From Gluconacetobacter johannae (GTDB lineage: Bacteria > Pseudomonadota > Alphaproteobacteria > Acetobacterales > Acetobacteraceae), in NCBI RefSeq assembly GCF_025994435.1, contig NZ_BAQK01000050.1, forward strand, positions 1 through 64,000: DNA of 64,000 nt, written 5' to 3'. The position numbers and the translations under genes are program-made. How positions within the stretch are numbered: the first letter of the stretch is position 1; each line of letters begins with the position of its first letter. The notes beneath the pieces were generated by a model that made no database searches, was not told where the DNA came from, and worked only from the letters and a program-made list of their open reading frames with translations. Shown one piece after another: positions 26,089 through 32,920 of this stretch.

Positions 26089-26511
26089 GTGCCCTCGCCC
26101 TTCCATCTTGCCTTTCCGGTTGACGACCTCGATGCCGCCCGCACGTTCTACGGCACCGTCATGGGGTGCCCCGAGGGACGCAGTTCCGAAAGCTGGATCG
26201 ATTTCGACCTGTTCGGCCACCAGATCGTCACCCATCTGACCCACGCGCCCCAGGCCCCTTCGAGCTGCATGGGCGCGGTCGATGGACATGCCGTGCCGAT
26301 CCCGCATTTCGGCGTCGTGCTGGACATGGAAAGCTGGACCAGCCTGGCGGACCGCCTGCGTAGCCATGGGGTAACGTTCGTGATGGAACCCCAGATCCGC
26401 TTCAAGGGCCTGCCCGGCGAGCAGGCGACGATGTTCTTCCTCGACCCGGCGGGCAACGCGCTGGAATTCAAGGCGCTCCGCGACATGGGGCTGCTGTTCG
26501 CCAAGCAGTAG
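26089..26511 (+). CDS. VOC-superfamily protein (glyoxalase/bleomycin-resistance/dioxygenase fold)
   Basis: 140 residues from the GTG at 26089, which has GGAGA 6 bases upstream; the TTG at 26068 lies in the inverted repeat. The first module reads FHLAFPVDDLDAARTFYGTV with a metal-ligand His, the second IPHFGVVLDMESWTSL, and the end FFLDPAGNALEFKALRD carries the conserved Glu. This is a more canonical VOC protein than the one at 21207. Small single-domain members include ring-cleavage relatives, epimerases and antibiotic-binding proteins. It follows the molybdenum hydroxylase genes and precedes aspartate dehydrogenase on the same strand, so a role in the island is likely but undefined. Confidence 0.84.
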   Translation: MPSPFHLAFPVDDLDAARTFYGTVMGCPEGRSSESWIDFDLFGHQIVTHLTHAPQAPSSCMGAVDGHAVPIPHFGVVLDMESWTSLADRLRSHGVTFVMEPQIRFKGLPGEQATMFFLDPAGNALEFKALRDMGLLFAKQ

Positions 26512-26530
26512 GCGGGGCGAAGGCTTTATA

Positions 26531-26583
26531 AAACGAATGGGATGCAAGGGCCGAAGCCCTTGCCGGGTTCGGACAGAGCCCGA
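26531..26583 (+). repeat. Hairpin-rich intergenic repeat, copy A
   Basis: This 53-base segment matches 54779-54831 at 51 of 53 positions. It contains GCAAGGGC-CGAA-GCCCTTGC, a perfect 8-bp hairpin, followed by CGGGTTCGGACAGAGCCCG, which can also fold. It lies 27 bases before the aspartate dehydrogenase start codon, in the same orientation as copy B before xylulokinase. Such placement suggests a mobile or REP-like element that may affect mRNA processing or translation. Confidence 0.85.
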
Positions 26584-26610
26584 AAAGCCTGACACAGGAA
26601 GGACGACCGG

Positions 26611-27441
26611 ATGCATTTCGGGGCAACGATGCGGCAGAGGCCCCTGCGGATCGGGCTGGCGGGCCTGGGGTCGATCGGGCAACAGGTCGCGCGCCAGCTC
26701 GATGCCGGGATCGACGGGCTGGAACTGACGGCGGTGGCGGCCGCGGATGTGGAAAAGGCCCGCCAAAACCTGGCAGGTTTCCGCGCCCTGCCGCGCATCG
26801 GCACGCTGGCCGACCTGTCGGACACCGACGTGGTGGTCGAGATGCTGCCGGCCCGCATCTTCGCCGACATCGCCCGGCCGACACTGGAGCGTGGCGCCAC
26901 CCTGGTGGTGGCGTCGGCCGGGGCGCTGCTGTCGCATATGGATCTGGTCGAGGTCGCGCGCCGCACCGGCGGGCGGATCATCGTCCCCAGCGGCGCGATC
27001 CTGGGGCTGGATGCCGTCCGCGCGGCGTGCGAGGCCCCGGTGGCGTCGATCACCATCGAAACCCGCAAATCCCCCGCCAGCCTGGCCGGCGCGCCGTACC
27101 TGGCGCAGCAGGGCATCGACGTGCACGCCCTGCGCGCCGCCACGACCATCTTCAGCGGCACCGCCGAGGAAGCCGCCCTGGCCTTCCCCGCCAACACCAA
27201 CGTCGCGGCGGCGCTGGCCCTGGCGGGGCTGGGGCCGCGCAGGACCGAAATCCGGGTGATCGCCGACCCGGCGGTGGACCGCAACATTCATACCATCACG
27301 GTCGAGTCCGCCGTCGCGCGCTTCACCTGCCATATCGACATCGTTCCCAATCCGGAAAACCCACGCAGTGGTCAGTTGACATCCCGATCCATCATCGCCT
27401 GCCTGCGCGACATGGTCTCGCCGGTGCGGATCGGCACATAA
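26611..27441 (+). CDS. L-aspartate dehydrogenase family protein
   Basis: 276 residues. The N-terminal Rossmann domain starts LRIGLAGLGSIGQQVARQL. The family segments VVASAGALLSHMDLVEVARR, IIVPSGAILGLDAVRAA, FPANTNVAAALALAGLGP and the catalytic-domain piece DPAVDRNIHTITVESA are all present. The family interconverts L-aspartate with iminoaspartate/oxaloacetate using NAD(P). It is often called NadX in NAD biosynthesis, but here no nadA or nadC lies nearby. Its place at the end of a catabolic island makes a role in handling a nitrogenous C4 product possible. The ATG at 26611 follows AGGAAGGA. The end converges on the LysR gene. Confidence 0.85.
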   Translation: MHFGATMRQRPLRIGLAGLGSIGQQVARQLDAGIDGLELTAVAAADVEKARQNLAGFRALPRIGTLADLSDTDVVVEMLPARIFADIARPTLERGATLVVASAGALLSHMDLVEVARRTGGRIIVPSGAILGLDAVRAACEAPVASITIETRKSPASLAGAPYLAQQGIDVHALRAATTIFSGTAEEAALAFPANTNVAAALALAGLGPRRTEIRVIADPAVDRNIHTITVESAVARFTCHIDIVPNPENPRSGQLTSRSIIACLRDMVSPVRIGT

Positions 27442-27456
27442 GGCCAGTTCGCGCCC

Positions 27457-28365
27457 TCAGGGGGAACAAAGCCCGGTGGCCTGTGCGGCGAACAATTTCG
27501 CAAGCCAGTCGATGAACACGCGCACGCGCGGCGATAACTGCCGGTTGCGCGGGTAAAGCAGCGAAACCGGCGTCGGCGACGGGGGGCAATCGGGCAGGAC
27601 AACCACCAGCGTCCCCTGTTCCAGATCCCGCGCGACGTGATAGCGCGGCACCTGGATCAGCCCCAGCCCCAGTCTGGCCGCCGCGACGAAACTCTCCGCC
27701 CCGTTCACCGCCACCGGGCTGGGCAGGGTGACGTGGCGCAGCACGTCCCCGACCATGAATTCCAGCGGCAGCAGCCCGCCGGTCGCCGACGATCGAAACC
27801 CGACCATGCGATGCCCGTCCAGCGCCGCGATGTCCCCAGGCATGCCGAACCGCGCGACATAGGACGGGGCCGCGCAGGTCACTTCCTCCAGCATCGTCAC
27901 CCGTCGCGCCACCATGTCGCTGTCCTGCAAATCGCCCACGCGCAGCACGCAATCGATCCCCTCGCGGATCAGGTCCACCAGCCGGTCGCCCTCGCTCATG
28001 GTCAGTTCGATCTCGGGATAGGCGGCCAGGAAGTCCGGCAGGCGCGGCAGCACGAAATGGCGGGCCAGCGTGCCATGCACATCGACCCTCAGCATGCCGC
28101 GCGGCTTCGCGCCGCCGAAGGCGGCCTCGGCATCCTCCAGATCGGCAATGAGCGCAAGACAGCGACGATGATAGGCCTCGCCATCCAGCGTCGGACTCAC
28201 ATGCCGCGTGGTGCGTTGCAGCAGCCGGACGCCCAGCCGCGCCTCGAGTTGCTTGATCGCATCCGTCACCGTCGAGCGCGGCAGGCCGAGGTCGCCCGCT
28301 GCGAGCGTGAAGCTGCGACGCTCCACCACCCGCGTGAACACCCGCATGGCGTCAAATCGGTCCAT
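27457..28365 (-). CDS. LysR-family transcriptional regulator
   Basis: 302 residues. The N-terminal helix-turn-helix reads RSFTLAAGDLGLPRSTVTDA followed by IKQLEARLGVRLLQRTTRHV, and a periplasmic-binding-protein-like effector domain follows (about 90-295). It belongs to the branch with DRFDAMRVFTRVVERRSFT at the N-terminus, whose members commonly regulate a divergent SDR or oxidoreductase gene. That arrangement is present here: the SDR gene starts 114 bases away on the other strand. The spacer contains ATCCCGGAT and ATGCCGGAT, a near repeat that could be a binding site. Confidence 0.93.
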   Translation of the reverse strand: MDRFDAMRVFTRVVERRSFTLAAGDLGLPRSTVTDAIKQLEARLGVRLLQRTTRHVSPTLDGEAYHRRCLALIADLEDAEAAFGGAKPRGMLRVDVHGTLARHFVLPRLPDFLAAYPEIELTMSEGDRLVDLIREGIDCVLRVGDLQDSDMVARRVTMLEEVTCAAPSYVARFGMPGDIAALDGHRMVGFRSSATGGLLPLEFMVGDVLRHVTLPSPVAVNGAESFVAAARLGLGLIQVPRYHVARDLEQGTLVVVLPDCPPSPTPVSLLYPRNRQLSPRVRVFIDWLAKLFAAQATGLCSP

Positions 28366-28478
28366 TGATTTGTTCGTTTATCCCGGATTGTGATGCCGGA
28401 TCATGACTGATTATCCGACCAGAGAAAAGGTTCATGGTCCCTTCATCCCCAGCGGATACCCCAGACAGGAGACCGACC

Positions 28479-29219
28479 ATGACCCGGAACACCAACACAG
28501 TCGCCCTCGTCACCGGCGCCTCGCGCGGCATCGGCGCGGCCATCGCCGAACGGCTGGCGCGGGACGGCTTTACCGTCGTCATCAACTATTCCGGCAACGC
28601 CGCCCCGGCCGAAGCCCTGGCGCGCACGATCGAAGAACAGGGCGGCCGCGCGCTCACCGCCCAGGCCGATGTCAGCGACCCCCAGGCCGTGCGCGGCATG
28701 TTCGATGCGGCCGAGGCCGCGTTCGGCGGCGTCGACGTGCTGGTCAACAACGCCGGCATCATGACGCTGTCGCCCATCGCCGACACCGACGACGCCACGT
28801 TCGATCGCCAGATCGCCGTCAACCTCAAGGGCACGTTCAACACGCTGCGCGAGGCCGCCGGGCGGCTGCGCGACGGCGGGCGGATCATCAATTTCTCGTC
28901 CAGCGTCACGGGCCTGCTGCAACCGGGGTACGGCGTCTATGCCGCCACCAAGGCCGCCGTCGAGGCGATGACCCCCATCCTGGCGAAGGAACTGCGCGGC
29001 CGCGCCATCACCGTCAACGCGGTGGCCCCCGGCCCGACCGCGACCGACCTGTTCCTGAACGGAAAATCACCCGAACTGGTCGAGCGCCTGTCGAAGCTGG
29101 CGCCACTGGAACGGCTGGGCCAGCCCGAGGACATCGCCGCCAGCGTCGCCTTCCTCGCCGGGCCCGATGGCGCGTGGATCAACGGCCAGACGCTGCGCGC
29201 CAATGGCGGCATCATCTGA
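28479..29219 (+). CDS. Short-chain dehydrogenase/reductase (SDR)
   Basis: 246 residues from the ATG at 28479 with CAGGAGA upstream. It has the classical SDR cofactor motif GASRGIGAAIAERLARDG, the structural motif NNAGIMT, the catalytic Ser in IINFSSSVTG, and YAATKAAVEAM with the catalytic Tyr and Lys (YxxxK). The asparagine in the NYSG segment after the second strand suggests NADP preference. The C-terminus ends INGQTLRANGGII, as in 3-oxoacyl reductase-like and general carbonyl reductases. It is divergent from a LysR gene that probably controls it. The substrate is not identifiable. Confidence 0.9.
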   Translation: MTRNTNTVALVTGASRGIGAAIAERLARDGFTVVINYSGNAAPAEALARTIEEQGGRALTAQADVSDPQAVRGMFDAAEAAFGGVDVLVNNAGIMTLSPIADTDDATFDRQIAVNLKGTFNTLREAAGRLRDGGRIINFSSSVTGLLQPGYGVYAATKAAVEAMTPILAKELRGRAITVNAVAPGPTATDLFLNGKSPELVERLSKLAPLERLGQPEDIAASVAFLAGPDGAWINGQTLRANGGII

Positions 29220-29235
29220 ACCAGCCCCGGACGGG

Positions 29236-29433
29236 TCATGATACGCGCTTCGGATCTTCCTCAAGAAAATACTGCACCGTTTCCAGTATCGCATTCCAAT
29301 AGGCCGTCAACGCCGCGTCGTCGGCCTCCTGCGCTTCATCCCGATGCATGCGGGCCACGTGTACGGCCGCGTCGCCATGACGGTCCACCAATTCCATGGC
29401 CGCTTCCGGAACCGGTTTCGGGGGCGGTTTCAT
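29236..29433 (-). CDS. Small hypothetical acidic protein (65 residues)
   Basis: The ATG at 29433 has GGGAGAG upstream and begins MKPPPKPVPEAAMELVDRHG. The rest is predicted helical and acidic (DEAQEADDAALTAYWNAILE). The longer frame to 29556 has no ribosome binding site. I do not recognise a known domain. Similar small proteins (AAMELVDRHGDAAVHVAR-type start) look like conserved alphaproteobacterial hypotheticals, but this cannot be checked here. It lies convergent with the SDR gene, 16 bases apart. Confidence 0.6.
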   Translation of the reverse strand: MKPPPKPVPEAAMELVDRHGDAAVHVARMHRDEAQEADDAALTAYWNAILETVQYFLEEDPKRVS

Positions 29434-29750
29434 CGTCGCTCTCCCATCAGGACGGCAATGGAAGCTGGGGATGCGGGCGGGCGTTTCAATCGCCTGCGCG
29501 AGAACGTGATGCGGCTGTAATTTTGGATGGAACAAGTCCAGCTCAAGAAATCTCACAATGAACTTTTAATTCCGCTCCTTTCAGAACCGGGTTTCCGCCC
29601 CATGTGGTGGGAAAAGGGAGGGTGGAATGTCGTCTAAAACTCCGCCGACACCACGTGGCAGCAGAACATCACGCGCGACGCGCGGTCCTGCGGCCGGGCA
29701 CGATCCCGGCCCCGCCGGACAGGAACCTTCCGCCAACCCGGATCGACCGC

Positions 29751-30893
29751 ATGGCGGCCCCGAGCCGCAAGAGGCGGAAGGAGACGAGGCAGAGCAGCAG
29801 CCCGCTTCCGCCCGGACACCCGGGCAAGGCGGCATTTGCCGCTAGCGTCCCGGCGCCCGTCTCGCTGGAGCGCAAGGTCCAGTTTCTGTCCCGGCCGCAA
29901 AGCTATGCCGGTTCCATAAAGACGGTCATCGCGCGTGAGACGCATATGTCCTGGGTCTTCCTGGCCGGACCGCGCGTCTACAAGCTCAAGAAGCCGGTGC
30001 GCTTTCCCTATCTGGATTTTTCCACCCTGGACCGTCGGGCCGACGCCTGCCGTACCGAAGACCGCCTGAACCGCCGGCTGGCGCCGGATGTCTATCTGGG
30101 CGTCGTCCCTCTGGTCGAGGGGGCGTCGGGCCTGGCCATCGGCGGGGCGGGGCAGGTCGTGGACTGGCTGGTCGTCATGCGCCGCCTCGACGACGCCGGC
30201 TTTCTCCAGTCGGCATTGCTGGCGCATGCGGTGCAGTCGTCGCAGCTCGACCGGCTGGCCGCCGTCCTGGCGTCGTTCTACGCGCATGCGCCCCCGCTTT
30301 CGGTCCGGGGGCCGGCGGCCGCCTTGCGGGTGTCGTGGCGGAGGGCATTGTCCCACAACCGCCGCGTGTTGCTCGACCCCCGCTTCCATCTGCCGCGCGG
30401 ACTGGTGGCGCGGGTCGATCGGATCCAGACGCGCTTTCTGGACCGGCGGTTCGGGGTGATCGTGGCGCGCGCGCGTGCCGGCCGCATCGTCGACGCGCAT
30501 GGGGACCTGCGCCCGGAACATATCTGGCTGGACGGGCGCGTGAGCATCATAGATCGCCTGGAATTCGACCCGGCCCTGCGGGCGCTCGATCCGCTGGACG
30601 AAATCGCCTTCCTGCAGCTCGAATGCACGCGCCTGGGCGCAGCCTGGGCGGGCGAGAGGATCGGCCGGCATCTGCGGCCGATCCTGCATGGGCGGCATGT
30701 CGGCGGATTGCCGCTGTTCTATCGCAGCTATCGCGCCATGCTGCGGGCCCGGCTGGCGATCATGCATCTGTGCGACAGTTCGCCGCGCACGCCCGAAAAA
30801 TGGCCGCGCCAGGCGCGCCTGTATCTGCGCCTGGCCCTGTTCGACGCGCTGAAGCTGGACCGGCTTGAAAATGCCGCCCTACCCGCCCCCTGA
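29751..30893 (+). CDS. COG2187-type aminoglycoside phosphotransferase/kinase-like protein
   Basis: About 380 residues. The kinase-like fold is indicated by ETHMSWVFLAGPRVYKLKKP at the N-terminus (nucleotide-binding Lys candidate in VYKLKK), the catalytic-loop pattern IVDAHGDLRPEHIWLDG (HGDLxxxH/N) and a DFG-like acidic motif in IIDRLEFDPALRALD. In many bacteria COG2187 proteins carry an extra C-terminal P-loop domain; that is absent here. The start is uncertain: ATG at 29751 lacks a strong ribosome binding site, and the true start may be nearer VSLERKVQFLSRPQ. It is convergent with the PRPP synthetase gene (2 bases apart) and borders the carbon-flux module. The substrate is unknown. Confidence 0.78.
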   Translation: MAAPSRKRRKETRQSSSPLPPGHPGKAAFAASVPAPVSLERKVQFLSRPQSYAGSIKTVIARETHMSWVFLAGPRVYKLKKPVRFPYLDFSTLDRRADACRTEDRLNRRLAPDVYLGVVPLVEGASGLAIGGAGQVVDWLVVMRRLDDAGFLQSALLAHAVQSSQLDRLAAVLASFYAHAPPLSVRGPAAALRVSWRRALSHNRRVLLDPRFHLPRGLVARVDRIQTRFLDRRFGVIVARARAGRIVDAHGDLRPEHIWLDGRVSIIDRLEFDPALRALDPLDEIAFLQLECTRLGAAWAGERIGRHLRPILHGRHVGGLPLFYRSYRAMLRARLAIMHLCDSSPRTPEKWPRQARLYLRLALFDALKLDRLENAALPAP

Positions 30894-30895
30894 CC

Positions 30896-31927
30896 TCAGA
30901 ATACGAACAGGTCCGACAGCGGCACGTTGCGATGCAGCCTGCGGATGGCTTCGGCAAGCAGCGGCGCCGCGGACACGACCTCCAGCTTGCGCCGGACCGG
31001 CCCGTCCGGCAACCGGATGGGCTGGACCGTGTCGGTCGTCAGGATACGGTCGATGGCCGGTTCGGCCAGGACGGTGTCCGCCCCGGCCGCGAACAGCCCA
31101 TGCGTGACGCAGGCCACGACCTGCCGCGCCCCGCCGTCGCGCGCCGCGCGGGCCGCGCGGGCGAGCGTCCCGCCGGTGCTGACTAGGTCGTCGATGACGA
31201 TACAGGTCGCGCCCTGGACATCGCCGACGAACAGGTCGCCGGAGACCTGCCCGCCGCTGCGGTGCTTCTCGGCGAAGGCCGTCCCGACCGGGCGTCCGGT
31301 CGCCTCCTCCAGCGCCCCGCGCAGGCGTTCGGCCCGCTTGCCGCCGCCAAGGTCCGGCGAAACGACGCACAGGCGCCCGGCGTCGGCGGTCAGGCTACGG
31401 ATGGAGGCCACCAGCAGGGGAACGGCCGTCAGCGCCACCGTCCGCCGGCGGAAGGCGTTTTCGAACGCCGCCTCGTCATGCACGTCCATCGTGACCAGAC
31501 GGTCGGTTCCCACGGCTTCGAACAGCGTGGCGACATAGCGCGTCGTCACCGGGTCGTTCGGCTTGGTCCGCCGGTCCTTGCGCCCATAGCACAGATAGGG
31601 CGCGATGGCGGTCACGCGCGCGGCCCCCGCGTCCTTGCAGGCGCCGATAAAGAACAGCAGCCGGCACAGCCGGTCGTTGGCGCTGCCCGCCGCATCGCCA
31701 TGCAGACTGTGCAGCAGATAGACATCCGCGCCGCACACCGGGTCCAGCGCGCGGGTCTTGTGTTCCCCGTCCTCGAAATCGCGTTCCTCGTGCCGGCTCA
31801 GCGCCAGGTCCAGGTGCCGGGCAATCGCCTGCCCCAGCACGTCGGTGCCGGCCAGGGCGAAAAGGCGGATGTCGCCTTCCGCCAGGGGGTCAGCCTGCCG
31901 GCCGGGTCGTGCCTGTCGCGGGTCCAC
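30896..31927 (-). CDS. prs: Ribose-phosphate pyrophosphokinase (PRPP synthetase), class III-like
   Basis: 343 residues. Two PRTase-like domains are present: the ATP-binding flexible-loop region APYLCYGRKDRRTKPNDPVT, and the PRPP loop CIVIDDLVSTGGTLARAARA. VVSPDLGGGKRAERL carries the ribose-5-phosphate-binding part. The sequence differs from the canonical housekeeping Prs (KDR-type loop kept, but the regulatory flag and length differ), consistent with archaeal or class III forms. It makes PRPP from ribose 5-phosphate and ATP for nucleotide and NAD synthesis. Its start overlaps the PfkB gene end by 38 bases, so the two are tightly coupled. Confidence 0.85.
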   Translation of the reverse strand: MDPRQARPGRQADPLAEGDIRLFALAGTDVLGQAIARHLDLALSRHEERDFEDGEHKTRALDPVCGADVYLLHSLHGDAAGSANDRLCRLLFFIGACKDAGAARVTAIAPYLCYGRKDRRTKPNDPVTTRYVATLFEAVGTDRLVTMDVHDEAAFENAFRRRTVALTAVPLLVASIRSLTADAGRLCVVSPDLGGGKRAERLRGALEEATGRPVGTAFAEKHRSGGQVSGDLFVGDVQGATCIVIDDLVSTGGTLARAARAARDGGARQVVACVTHGLFAAGADTVLAEPAIDRILTTDTVQPIRLPDGPVRRKLEVVSAAPLLAEAIRRLHRNVPLSDLFVF

Positions 31928-32882
31928 TGGTCGGTCCCTTTACGCTGGGCGGGGCGCTTGCCCCGATCTGCCGGAACAGGGCCTCGACCGTCTCGCGCCG
32001 GGCCTGGGCCGTGCCATAGAATTCGACGCTCGCGGACCCGGCGGCGACGGCCAGGGCCAGCGCCTCGTCGGGGGACATGCCGCGTGTCAGGCCCAGCACC
32101 AGGCCCGCCATGAAACTGTCGCCCGCGCCCACGGCGCCGCGCGCCTGCACCGGCGGGGCGGCCAGGTACGTCAGGCCGGCGGCGGACCCCAGCCATGCCC
32201 CGTCCGGCCCAAGGCTGACGGCGACCATCCGGGCCGCGCCGGCACGCAGCACCCGCTCGATCTCCGCCGCCAGGGCGTCCTGTCCCTCGACCGGATGGCC
32301 GACCAGGGATTCGAACTCCCCATGGCTGAGTTTCAGCAGATCCACCCCCTGCCCCACGACCGCGCGCAGGGCCGCGCCGGATGTATCGACGGCAAAGCGC
32401 CAGCCCCGCCGCGCCCCGACGGCGGCCGCCCGGGCATAGAAATCCTCGGGCACCCCGCGCGGCAGGCTGCCGCTTGCGACGACCCAGCCGGCGTCAAGGC
32501 CCTCGAGGATCGCCAGGCTGTTCCGCCATTCCGCCGCCTCGATCAGGGGGCCCTCGGACACGAAACGGTATTCCAGGTGGCTCGCGCGCTCCTGCACGTT
32601 CAGGCAGATGCGGGTCCGCCCCCCGATCGGCAGGCTTTTCCAGGGCACGCCGGCCTGGTCGAGCAATTCCTCGACCAGGCGCCCGGTCACCCCGCCGGTC
32701 ATGATGACGGCCAGGGTCTCGCCGCCCAGCTCGTGGATGACGCGGGCGACGTTGATCCCCCCGCCGCCGGGGTCCAGCCGCTCGTCCGCCGTGCGGATCT
32801 TCTGCGTCGGGCGCACCTCCGCCGCGACGCAGGCGACGTCCACGGCGGGGTTGAGCGTCAATGTCGCAATGGTCTGGGACAT
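31890..32882 (-). CDS. pfkB: PfkB-family sugar kinase (6-phosphofructokinase II / 1-phosphofructokinase type)
   Basis: 330 residues. ATLTLNPAVDVACVAAEVRP and DPGGGGINVARVIHELGG are the substrate-binding signatures of the phosphofructokinase B/tagatose-6-phosphate kinase branch. The catalytic signature RGAVGAGDSFMAGLVLGLTR contains the Asp base and anion-hole glycines. It phosphorylates fructose 6-phosphate or fructose 1-phosphate. Downstream overlap with PRPP synthetase and upstream PEP synthase (38 bases) indicate a common unit that steers hexose phosphate, PRPP and PEP. Acetobacteraceae often lack a canonical PfkA, so this could matter for glycolytic flux, but that is family-level inference. 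Confidence 0.9.
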   Translation of the reverse strand: MSQTIATLTLNPAVDVACVAAEVRPTQKIRTADERLDPGGGGINVARVIHELGGETLAVIMTGGVTGRLVEELLDQAGVPWKSLPIGGRTRICLNVQERASHLEYRFVSEGPLIEAAEWRNSLAILEGLDAGWVVASGSLPRGVPEDFYARAAAVGARRGWRFAVDTSGAALRAVVGQGVDLLKLSHGEFESLVGHPVEGQDALAAEIERVLRAGAARMVAVSLGPDGAWLGSAAGLTYLAAPPVQARGAVGAGDSFMAGLVLGLTRGMSPDEALALAVAAGSASVEFYGTAQARRETVEALFRQIGASAPPSVKGPTSGPATGTTRPAG

Positions 32883-32920
32883 GTCTGGGGATCCCGCGCA
32901 AGGGGGCGGTGGCGCGCCGC

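Noticed and set aside
29627..29845. 72-codon ORF with a good GGAGGG site ahead of the COG2187 gene
   Set aside because: The product is disordered and Pro/Gly-rich and overlaps the kinase frame. It might be a leader peptide or show a frameshifted kinase N-terminus, but there is not enough support to call a gene.
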